Origin: Phoma sp. XZ068
Lineage: Eukaryota; Ascomycota; Dothideomycetes; Pleosporales; Didymellaceae
Length of the DNA stretch: 64,000 nt
Assembly: GCA_004835665.1 (NCBI GenBank)
Contig: RBKR01000013.1
Coordinates: 1-64,000 of the forward strand
Reading direction: 5' to 3'
Position 1 is the first letter of the stretch, and each line of letters begins with the position of its first letter. Shown piece after piece: positions 21,827 to 30,732 of the stretch. The position numbers and the translations under genes are program-made. The notes below the pieces were generated by a model. It searched no databases and was not told the origin of the DNA. It worked only from the letters and a program-made list of their open reading frames with translations.

Positions 21827-22501
21827 ATGGACCTGCTCTCAGCAGAGAGTGCGCAATCGAAATTCATGGACACGGACTCAGCCTTTCCCACGGTCATAAC
21901 GCTAAACGTTGGTGGTCGGAAGTTTCTAACCAGCCCTGACACCCTTCGTGCCGAATCAGGTCTGTTTCGTCACCAAATGTCTGGCCGCTTTGCTTGGATT
22001 GTTCAAGACGATGGCGCATACTTCCTCGACGCTGACCCCGACTTGTTCGAACATCTTCTGCGCTTCATGCGCCGCCCTGAGGTCTTCCCCCTTTTCTACA
22101 GCAAGACTGGCGGATTCGACTATGATCTGTACAACCGCTTAGGGGCTGAAGCCGAGTACTTTCAAATTGAATCGCTTCACGAATGGATTAAAGATAAGAA
22201 GTACCTCCAAGCCATTGTGACTCATACGTACGCCGCGGAAATCTGCAATCTCGACGAAGCCGTCCCGGATACACTGCCGATCAACCAGACCGAGGATCGA
22301 CACTATGTTCCCCGCATTCGTAAGGTCTACCTCTGTCCCCGTCAAATTTTTGTCCACCGTGGGGATCCTGACAGGTGTGGCGCAGCATGTCGGAAAGCAC
22401 GGGGCAATGATGAGTTACAATTCGAGGAACAGCCGTATACGATGGTGATCCGCGTGAGAAAAGAAGTCGAATGCATGTTTGAAGTTTGTAGGTTTGGCTA
22501 G
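21827..22501 (+). CDS. KCTD-like BTB/POZ (T1) domain protein
   Basis: Intact 224-codon single-exon frame. Residues 23-125 match a potassium-channel-tetramerisation type BTB domain: VITLNVGGRKF at the start, a TLR...SGLF...DGAYFLD pattern, FEHLLRFMR, then LYNRLGAEAEYFQI at the end. Such proteins oligomerise through the BTB fold, and many act as substrate adaptors for cullin-3 ubiquitin ligases. The C-terminal 95 residues have no recognised domain. Two unrelated, decayed BTB-like fragments occur elsewhere in the island. A link to the silencing genes is unproven. Confidence 0.85.
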   Translation: MDLLSAESAQSKFMDTDSAFPTVITLNVGGRKFLTSPDTLRAESGLFRHQMSGRFAWIVQDDGAYFLDADPDLFEHLLRFMRRPEVFPLFYSKTGGFDYDLYNRLGAEAEYFQIESLHEWIKDKKYLQAIVTHTYAAEICNLDEAVPDTLPINQTEDRHYVPRIRKVYLCPRQIFVHRGDPDRCGAACRKARGNDELQFEEQPYTMVIRVRKEVECMFEVCRFG

Positions 22502-22906
22502 ATGATCAAGTTCCAGGTTCTTTAGCTGTCATTCAGCGAGAGGTCAACACGGGTCGACGTGCGAAGACATGCATTTTTTACTCCCAACGGGCCACCTGGT
22601 ATGACAGGTTGTTAGTTGAGACCTTGAGCTCAACACAACAGACTTTGCAACACGAGCTGTCTTTCTGCGGAGAAGCTGACATATGTAACGAAGGCAGCGC
22701 TGGAGGTGAGATCTATTCTAGCTGTATAATTGTCAAGTGTAAGCAAATAAAGCTATCATTGCGGTAAGGCGCGAGGATGTCAAAGGCGCCGATGCGGACG
22801 AATTCTCGTGCAAGTCTGATAATACCACATTATTCCCCCCAATATTTGATATGATGACATGTCAATCAGACAACTTGTTCGCTTTGCTACATACGCTTGT
22901 AAATCA
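22502..22906. other. Intergenic, nothing recognised
   Basis: Non-coding 400 bp between the BTB gene and the end of the ZNFX1-like relic. The two are convergent, so it should hold both terminators. Confidence 0.5.
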
Positions 22907-24181
22907 TCATTCCATGGCTTCCGCACGACTGACGCCCTGCGCGGCTACATGGTTCTGCCCTCCAATCTCTGCACCGCACTCTGGACAACGGGCCAGTTCC
23001 ATGGGCATGCCACACTCCACAATAGCAAGCTGCAGGTCCTTGGTCAGCACGACTTTCTAAATTCGACTATATCAAACATACCGGATGTCCATTGACACAG
23101 TTGTACCAGTGCCTTGAATGCGTCGCAATCCCCCCAGAACCACTCACCATCGCCGTTTTGATCATCGCAGGCTCGTCCGCTGTGATATCCTCATACCTTT
23201 CTTTTCCCAGCAGGTTAAGTGCGTCGCCAATTGCTTGAAGTAAACTAGCTGCACCGCGGAGTTCAAGCTCACAGAGGTGCTTTGCCTGCTCGAGAAAACT
23301 CTTGGCCGTTCATGACACTTGCTAGCTCTCTCGCGATCTTTCTGCTCAACGAAACCACACGTTTTGAATAAGTAAGCGATTCGCATATAGCAAAGGGATG
23401 CTTCGACGGCGAATTTCGGCAGAGATGCCTTTACAGATGTGGTAATGAAATCCGCGCAAGACTCAAGATAAGAACTGATCGCATGGAGTTCTCTTTGGCC
23501 GGTGACAATGAATCGCTTTGACATCTCATCGATTACGGCACGATTAATAAGCCTATTATATCTTTGCGTTGCAAATTGTCGGATCGGGACCTGACAGTGT
23601 GGGCATCTAGGAATGGCAGGAGCCATCGCGCCAGAATCTTGCTTCAATCCAGAAAACTTCCCAATTAACGGATCAACAGTTTAGGCGTCGTTCAATCCAA
23701 TCATACCTACTTGGAAAATCAACGGGTCAGCCAGTAGCATTTAAGTAGGGGTATGTGGTGATTGTGTTCGTAGGTTTTGTGATGTCAGAGTCGAAGAGAC
23801 AATGTACGTACCGTCTAGCGTCTCTGCTGTGGAGAAATGTCCGCAGCCAAGTGCAACTACGGGCGTCTCGTTGAGGTCAAGTTCTGAAGAAGTCCTCAAT
23901 TCGAGCATGTCTACCTGGGCGTCTGGTTTCGCGCCACAGACGTGGCAAAGTTCTCGAAGGCATTGCTCTCCGCAAATGCCTGGGCACTGATGTCCACAGG
24001 GAAGCAATTTGATGCATCGCTCATTGCATGGGAGACAATCGCATGGTGCAGAACAAGGGAGTATGCACTGTCCCTGATGGACGCAGGACCATTGACATCT
24101 TTCAATGCAGGGTGCACATGCTTCGTGACACGCCAGTGTGCATCGCGAATGCTCGCATGCTACCGTGTCCGTGTGCGCCAT
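22907..24181 (-). pseudogene. ZNFX1-like protein, zinc-finger C-terminus only (decayed)
   Basis: The upstream part (23741-24181) is a run of NFX1-type zinc-finger Cys/His repeats (PCSAPCDCLPCNERC, LPCGHQCPGICGEQC) and a CGHFSTAETLDG segment. The next part contains PRCPHCQVPIRQFATQRYNR, typical of fungal NFX1-domain helicases. The end, after a probable intron, is an RZ-type finger: HWYNCVNGHP then ECGMPMELARCPECGAEIGG, stop at 22907. Damage: an in-frame TAA at 23681-23683 (CAA to TAA, the RIP change) and a 1-nt frameshift near 23304-23309. The N-terminal helicase half is absent; the sequence upstream is the tail of the Dicer relic. ZNFX1-family proteins work with Argonautes and RdRPs in animal small-RNA inheritance, and fission-yeast Hrr1 is a related helicase. 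Confidence 0.75.
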
Positions 24182-24338
24182 GCGCCAAATTTACTAGTGA
24201 AAGTAGTACAATTTCTTATCTTCTAAAGGCTCTAACTTTACTAATGATATATATTAGAAGAAGTTTTTTCGAGAAAGTACAACTCATTTTTCTAGTACTA
24301 TAAGCCTGATGACGAAGGAGCTTCCATAACGGTACCCT

Positions 24339-26470
24339 TTAGGAGTACTGTACTTCTTCAAAACGGTGGAAGCGGGTCTCTTCAAAGCGTACAAGCGCTC
24401 TGTCGGTACTGAGCCGGAGGCATAGATAGCCAAGCAGGTTTTTGTTTGCGAGAGCCGCTTTGATCTGAGTCATCTGTCCTTGTGTCATCTCAGGGACGCA
24501 TTTCGAAAGATGAGTAGAGATCAAGATGTAGCTATTATCATATTGCTAATGCTAGGTTGACGTATAACGTACTGTGTTTCTCCTACATACAACCAGAAGT
24601 CTACTGGCTCATCCTCCTTCTCTAGTGCGGCGACATGTTTCCTTGCTCGATCGTCATCTTGGTACATCGTGATCAAGTCTTGCTCGAGTGCTCTCCACGT
24701 ATCTAGCTTCGTATGATCGTTTTCACTTGGCACCATGATAATGAACTTAGACGCGTGCATCCTGGCGCGGCCGCGTCGCTGTATGTAAGACTTCAAGCTC
24801 GGAGACGTATCGAAGCACACAACAGGATTGCATGCAGCAACGTCGAAACCCTCTTCGAGTGCATCAGTTGCTACAGCGAGGTTCTTCTTTCCGGCACGAA
24901 AATCGAGTGAAGTGTCGACTTGTGCCTCTTTGTCAAACAGCTCAGATGGGATGAACTTTTCGCTCGCACCGTTTGATAGGCCAACAAAGGTTGCGCACCT
25001 GAACCGTAACATTGTCCTTGGGTGACTCGATAAGATTGTACCAAGTTTGCTGACTGTAGCTCGCTGCTGGACAAAGATGAGTCCTGAGCACTTTTCATGG
25101 TCCTGACGCCCTAAGAAAGCTATTAATTGTTCGGCTTTGGGAGACAGCTCACTCAACAAAGACTTAGTGTCGGGCAATCCAGTGAAGCTGTTCTGATCGA
25201 ATAGCTGCAGAAGTTTCGATATCAAATCGTCTTTCTGTTCAGTGTGGAAAGACATTGTTGCTGTGAGCTCAGCTTTGTTCTTGATTGTCTCAACCGTCCG
25301 GAGGATGAAGTAATCCGCTGCAGAAGGGCCAAGTTCTTTGTAGATATGGATTGCTTTATTGCCAAATCTCCTGAATTGTTCAGGTAGCTTGTCCCTCACC
25401 TTTCGGCCAGTCGATTCCCGGTCTCTTCTAGTTACTACGCTCACATCTAATGAATGCTCGGCGAACAATTTATGAATGAGTTTAGAAAGCTTATGGACAG
25501 TATGTATCCTTTGAGCCACTTCCGGGACCCCGCATGAGATGAAACCAAGCTTTTGCACTACGGGGTGATTGACGAATTGGTGGAGCAGCTCTTGTCGGTG
25601 ACGTCGTGGGGTCACACAAACTGCATCCAGATTGGTCTCGATAGTTCTGCAGAAATCATGAGTTCACCGAGTCTGCGACCGGTATGTACTTACTAGAGCT
25701 TGGTCAACTTGGATCGAAGAATTGGACTGGCAGTTAGACTCAGGATATGCGGAACCTCACGACCTTGCGCCTTTGTAGGGTGATAAAAGTCTTGCATAAT
25801 TCCATTGGCAGGATGTCCTCGAATGCAAGAATGAGCTATAATAGTCAGATCAGCCTTGCCTTGTACTCGTTCTGAATACCTTCGTCGAAGTCGATGAGTG
25901 CCAGACGGCTCATCGTCACAAAGCCATGAGTCAAAGCATCGAACAGAATGGCATGCGTTGAGACAACAACGCTAACTCCTTCCAGGACAGCATTTCAGAT
26001 ACGCGGTTCGCTCCAGCGATCGACATTTTCAGCACCAGTCAAGAGCTGTGTTCTGGCTGCTGGCAAATAGGAGCGCAGATACTCGTGTTGTTGCAAACAC
26101 AGAGCTACTGTTGGGGTCAAAAACCATATGAGCTAGTCACGGTCAGTTTCTGTAACTCTTCTTGGCTAATCAATCTCCGATGGCTAAGATACCTGCCTTT
26201 CGCGATGAGCAGCGTTTCAGCTCTTCGCTGATACGAAGCACGGCTCTGTATCGCAAAGTCAGAAACTTCTTCGCTTTGAGCTAGTGAACAGACATGGCGT
26301 TCTTCCCGCTGCCGGTATCCATCTGTATGTGGTTAGAAATCTTCCGGTATCTCAGCGACGAAGAGCAGCACTGCAACGATAACATTTCCTTGCAAGCTAC
26401 GCTCAAGCATCTCAGCCTGGTATGGACGTAGCCGCAACTCTCCGATTGATACTGATCTTGTCTCGTCCAT
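24339..26470 (-). pseudogene. Dicer-like relic (helicase plus part of RNase IIIb)
   Basis: Starts MDETRSVSIGEL, then RPYQAEMLERSL and, after a short intron, MDTGSGK: the normal opening of a fungal Dicer helicase. Further introns restore AVLRISEEL, WFLTPTVALC, VVVSTHAILFDAL and the DEAH box (split by an intron at 25836-25879). Helicase C motifs follow (ATDALEEGFD, YIQRRGRAR near 24.8 kb). Defects: Walker A reads GSGKN instead of GSGKT (codon at 26299-26301); TGA at 25995-25997 replaces the Trp expected before NAVLEGVSVVVSTH; a likely stop at the exon join near 25690; and at about 24521-24560 the frame jumps from just after the helicase straight to the late part of RNase IIIb (EMTQGQMTQIKAAL). 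PAZ-like, RNase IIIa and the RNase IIIb active-site region are missing. Confidence 0.82.
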
Positions 26471-26781
26471 GAAGTATGGTGTGGTAGAAATTGAGACCCA
26501 GAGGAAAGAATGCGCCCTTCTATTTTGTTTGGTGGGCCGAAGCGGGGTTATATACGGTACTCGAGGGCGGCCCGCTGACCTGCCCCTCCCTGGCCTAGCC
26601 TATTTCGTTTCGCTACTTACATGTGACGCGATCTACCGCTTTACAAGAAGCCTTAGCGTTGCTTTCACCTTATCGCAACATATTGCGCTGCCCGCTCCGT
26701 ACATGGGCACGGACTCAGATTGACCACATCGCACGGGAGGTTTTGTGATCGGAAATCACGTCAACCTTTCATCTGTTCAAT
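26471..26781. other. Intergenic, nothing recognised
   Basis: Upstream region of the Dicer relic and 3' flank of the RNase III-like gene, which is co-oriented. No gene or motif recognised. Confidence 0.5.
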
Positions 26782-28752
26782 TCATGTGACGTCGCTGATG
26801 AGCTGTAAAAATGCTGGAGACCCTTTAGGATACTTTGAAAAGTCATTGATCGTCATCTTCTCAATGCGGAATGTTCTCTTTTCGTGAAAAGGTCCAACCG
26901 TCAGAGCTCGCACGGCTGGTAGTATAGCTCTACTGTGACTGCGGAGTAGTTCGCCCTGAGACCTCTCCAAAATATCAACGAATTTGTAATACTCAATGTC
27001 ATTAGGAGCCATTAACCTGCCCTTCGGTCAGGCACGATCTTTTTTCCATCAAGGTTTAACTCACATCGCATCAGTAATGCCGATATCTGTGCCAGCGAGG
27101 CCTTGATCTAGCATGAGACCCAAGATCCCTTCACCAAATCGCGTCTCCAGCGTATGCAAGCGCAGACCAAGTCGACGCATCCTCGCTATCGACCGGAATT
27201 TGGATGTATATTCTTGCGAGCTGACCTCGATATTTGGGAACACCTCCTGCATCATCCTGACGTTCACGTCGGTGATAGATCTGTTGACAGGATTTCCGCG
27301 CTTGCTCGAAGATCTTGCGAAGTCAGCCGCAGTAACCACTATTTCGGAGGAGAATGCTTCTGGACCGTTGCTTTGTTTGAACAGTTCAAGAATGTGATAT
27401 CTTCGAAGTAGATGACACAGAGACAGGGTCTTTTCCAGATCTGTGATCAGGTGAAACCTGTCCGCTTTCGAAAGCGCACCTGTGATCTCCCGGGTCATGA
27501 AGATGCGTTGATCTTTGTGTGATGCAAATATTGCCTGTATCCCACTTATTAAGCATGGACTGCTGATGTACATCATTATTTTAAAAAACAATCCTGCTCT
27601 TTCTTTGCTCAGGTGCTGGACATCCTGTTGTATAGCTAGTGTTAAAAAAGTGTCTTGTGGCGCCTGGTGTCCGATATCTTGACACTTCTGTCCTTCTTCT
27701 GCCAGATATGCCCCGAAAATATCATAACTTGTATCAGTATGGCATTCACGAAGCCTCTTTCCCTTCTCAGAATCAGATTGCCGTTGGCTGGTTCGCTTCC
27801 TGGTAAAATTTCTAGGTTGGTGTGCAGATTCTACTGTGCTGCATCCCAGTTCAATTTCCATATCAGTCCCGACGGTGGCAAGGCTTTGTGTGCCATCATG
27901 CGGTGCTTGATTCGCCTCAACTTCCGCACCAGCTTCCCCGTTGTTGAAGCCAGGGTCTTGTTGAAGCGTCGAAACTTGATGATTATGTATCGCTTTCTGA
28001 GAACCATGTACGTCGGCCACTTCCTGTTGAACATCTGTCGCTGAGGGTTGTAGTATCGGGAGACCTGCCGATGAGATGTTGCCATTGCTGGTCGCAATTG
28101 GCGACGAATGATTGACGATATCCACGTTAAACAAGGACCGTGCAAGGGAGCCCACGTCCAGCGAGTCTGGACGATCTACCAATGACAGCATTGTGGGATT
28201 GACTGACTGGCCAGCAGGCGTGAAATAACTAGATAGTTTGCACTGTCAGAAAGATGTTATGTTAACCATTGATCTGACTGACCCGAGGTGGCGCATCGTC
28301 CGGAGAACGACGCCAATGTCTTTTCCACAATCGAGGAAAACGGCTGCTATAATTGCATTGAGGGCTTTCGCAAGCACACTCGGTGATCGTGCGCCTTCTT
28401 GCTCATTGAATTTGATGTGTCTGCTGATACCCGTTTGTATTGCAATGGAAGCACGGTGGTGGTTGTTGGTTATTGCCTCTCTGAAGTTGCTGGCATCAGC
28501 TCGAGAGAAAATCAGCCTTCGCGTATCATGTGTACTTTTGTCCTCACCTCTCGTGGCTTCTGCTTCGAGAGCTATGTAGTTAAGCAAGAATTCACTAAGT
28601 GAAGTACCAAATTGGGCTAATTTTCGATTTCCATCCCAATCTTCCACAACCGCCCCAGCTGCGGTCAGCGCTTTGTGTAAATTTTCATATCCACTCCGAA
28701 ATTTGTAGTCGATGGTATTCTCGATGGCTTCAATGCTGTCAATGGACGCCAT
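26782..28752 (-). CDS. RNase III-fold protein lacking all catalytic acids, with long C-terminal extension
   Basis: Three exons (28283-28752, 27065-28228, 26782-27016) with introns of 54 and 48 nt and consensus-like borders (GTCAGT..TAG, GTGAGT..CAG). The sum is exactly 1869 nt, 622 aa plus stop. Residues 1-157 follow a small standalone RNase III family of filamentous fungi (IENTIDYKFR, NRKLAQFGTSL, SVLAKALNAIIAAVFLD, MRHLGYF). The four acidic metal-binding positions of RNase III are occupied by A46, T50, K129 and N132, so cleavage is not expected. The remaining 465 residues contain an NLS-like basic stretch (RKRTSQRQ...KGKRLRE) and a helical domain I do not recognise. A dsRNA-binding or scaffold role is inferred. 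An alternative start at 28818 would add 22 residues. Confidence 0.8.
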
Positions 28753-28849
28753 AGTTTCGGATTGTTCAGACAACCATAAGGTGCGAAAAAAGGAACAGGG
28801 CGTGCAGAAAGCGGGCATGGGAATGAAGAAGTTTCATTCTCTGGTTGAC

Positions 28850-28975
28850 CTTCAAATGACGATACATGCCGTGCTACGTGTGGGTCTTTATTTCCGTGTG
28901 TTTGATACTAATTCCAAGCTATTCCTAGTGTAGTCATTACAACAAGAACTTGTGGAAATGCCTCTCTTCGGCTAG
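28850..28975 (+). pseudogene. 3' end of a BTB-like gene (relic)
   Basis: The last 60 or so bases read LFLV-stop-SLQQELVEMPLFG-stop. This matches the C-terminus SLQQALVEMPYFD of the fragment at 40.06-40.55 kb, at DNA level as well (about 34 of 40 bases). Upstream (VLRVGLYFRVFD) also aligns weakly. It lies just upstream of the RNase III-like gene start and is interrupted by a stop, so it is a remnant. Confidence 0.5.
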
Positions 28976-29381
28976 CGCTATGGCGCCTTTCCCACCAAGC
29001 TCCCTTGCACGCTCGTTGTATCGCGATCGCAAGTTTCCTGGCCGGTTTGTCTCCATTATTGGTAACAAGCAATGTTTCTTCCAAGCCTGCGTTGGTTCGA
29101 TTGACGAACAAGTCATGGCGGAAAACGCTGCACACAACATCTGCCAGCATCGTAGACAGCCAGGGCTGAGAAGAAAGTCTGTTGATGCTGACTCTGGCAG
29201 ACGAATGAGCTTCGTCGTTCGTCAGCGCTAACGCGGCCCAAGTGAGGGGTTGCTAGCTTGTAGTATTGCTAACAACCAACAAATGCAAGCGCGTTCGTAT
29301 GCATTCCCCTTATCGTCTCTTTGACGCGACATCCTCAGCGCAAAGTGCGGCCTATCAAGTCGATGTCGCGTTGCGCTATGC
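28976..29381. other. Unassigned segment with short minus-strand frames
   Basis: Minus-strand frames of 67-80 codons cover 28908-29150. One ends ELGGKGAIALAEERHFHKFLL and looks protein-like, but another frame overlaps it, and neither has a clear start or domain. Possibly the decayed end of a gene. Not annotated as coding. Confidence 0.35.
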
Positions 29382-29542
29382 TATATCGGTGCTTGTTGAA
29401 ATGTGCGGACCACCCCAAGCTTGGTAGAACAAGTCTAGGACCGCTCCTGATTGGCCGACTATTGTCTCTGACCAATCAGAAGTGAGCTGTAGCCTAGCGT
29501 ACCGGGCCTTGGGTGGTCCGCACATTTCAACAACCAATACAT
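29382..29542. mobile_element. MITE-like element, copy 2
   Basis: About 155 bp. Terminal inverted repeats share roughly 22 bp (TTGTTGAAATGTGCGGACCACC on the left; the complement at the right end, near 29512-29534). The interior is also self-complementary (CCTGATTGG against CCAATCAGA). No coding capacity. It is better preserved than copy 1 near 21.5 kb. The transposase source is not in the window; the pogo element's termini are unrelated. Confidence 0.8.
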
Positions 29543-29907
29543 ACGGCAAAAATCGGTAACTTTAGTTACATGGAAGGTCAATTAAGGACGATGCATGGTC
29601 CTTTGTTCGGGCCTAAATTGCAGGAAATAGGGTACAAACTTAAGGATTGCTTGATGCATTAGTCTTTTACTCCGAGTGCTGCGCAATCTGCATCTCTAGC
29701 AGTACTTCGTGGGCGTTTTAGCCTTGAGGGCACCTGCGTGGCTCTGCCAGTTGATATATACTACCCTACAAGTAAGGCTACCACGATTTACATTCTTGTT
29801 GCTTGACACTATTGTAGTAAGCAACCAATGCTATGGGTAGCGGAGTCGTCGTAAGGACAGTCTATCAGAGCTTGCTCATGTTATTGAGAAAGCCTGATTC
29901 TTTGCTA
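29543..29907. other. Intergenic, nothing recognised
   Basis: Non-coding, normal composition, 3' of the P-loop NTPase gene. No gene or repeat recognised. Confidence 0.5.
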
Positions 29908-30522
29908 TCATGACGTTTCTCTCTGCACCATTTCAACATAGCTGTGTACGCATTCAATACGGTCCTCCAGATCCATTACATCTCTGGACAGGACGGAAAA
30001 TGCAATGCCCCGTGTCTCCAGTAAGTCACGGAAGGCGACGTCGATGCGCATCCAATCCTCGACATCCTTTGGCATCAACCGCACGCCATCGTCTGTGAGC
30101 CAGTGACAACCGGCTTCGCAAAGTACTACCACACCCTTCTTCATTCGACTTTCAAGCTCTTGCCAGATCTTGGATGATAGCATCTCTGCCGCTGCACCTT
30201 CTCCGACAAAGCATCTAGTGTACACGATAGGGTCCAGTCCGGATCGATCGCATATGTACCAATTGACTGAAGTTGTAGAGCAAGCCGTAGTTTCAGCATC
30301 GTATTGAGCCCTGAGAATGTGTTGCTGGAGCTCCAATGCGCGTTTTGGTGATGTTGTTATATCGATGCGGGTGAAACGTCTTTCTTTCAGAACTTTGCGC
30401 GCAACCTCACGGATGACGAGCGGACACTGGCTATCCGGATTCCGTTTGAAGCAATCATCGAGGGCATTGACCAACGTGGTCTTGCCTGTGCATTGCGCGC
30501 CAATGATGTAGATATTTTTCAT
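29908..30522 (-). CDS. Small P-loop NTPase/kinase (AAA_28, NadR-like)
   Basis: Intact 204-codon frame from the ATG at 30522 (an earlier ATG at 30603 would add 27 residues with no recognisable feature). MKNIYIIGAQCTGKTTL places a Walker A GAQCTGKT at residues 8-15. IREVARKVL, then QQHILRAQYDAE and YICDRSGLDPIVY resemble the AAA_28 family of fungal proteins related to NadR-type nucleotide kinases, which bind ATP and probably phosphorylate a small molecule. The gene is head-to-head with the RdRP-helicase gene, only 210 bp apart, so shared control is plausible. The substrate is unknown. A small-RNA role is suggested only by position. Confidence 0.82.
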   Translation of the reverse strand: MKNIYIIGAQCTGKTTLVNALDDCFKRNPDSQCPLVIREVARKVLKERRFTRIDITTSPKRALELQQHILRAQYDAETTACSTTSVNWYICDRSGLDPIVYTRCFVGEGAAAEMLSSKIWQELESRMKKGVVVLCEAGCHWLTDDGVRLMPKDVEDWMRIDVAFRDLLETRGIAFSVLSRDVMDLEDRIECVHSYVEMVQRETS

Positions 30523-30732
30523 GATGCTGTCTGAAGGCGCTTTGAAATCGCAGATTGAGATGCACTGGCTTCCGGGTGTGGGGTATGAGTTTTGTCTGCC
30601 CAACTTCGGGGTTCGCCAAGTTGCACCGCATATGCGGGATCATCGTATCAGCGTTACCCCACTCCTACCTCTCCATAACATCTTCCCTATCATCCCGCTC
30701 GTCTGTCTTGCAGTCCTGAGAAGTTTGCGAAT
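30523..30732. promoter_or_regulatory. Divergent promoter region, NTPase and RdRP-helicase
   Basis: The 210-bp interval between two head-to-head start codons. The part next to the RdRP ATG is pyrimidine-rich, as is common in fungal promoters. A CGCATATGCG palindrome sits at about 30629-30638. No known operator was recognised. Confidence 0.5.

Noticed and set aside
19594..24310. Starship-type captain recombinase or other large mobile-element driver in the island
   Set aside because: No DUF3435-like recombinase gene or flanking direct repeats were seen. The only recombinase-like sequence is within the telomeric helicase.
26281..26283. TAG after GSGKN in the Dicer relic as another nonsense codon
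   Set aside because: A 48-nt intron (GTCTGT..ATACAG) removes it and restores the expected AVLRI sequence, so it is not a lesion.
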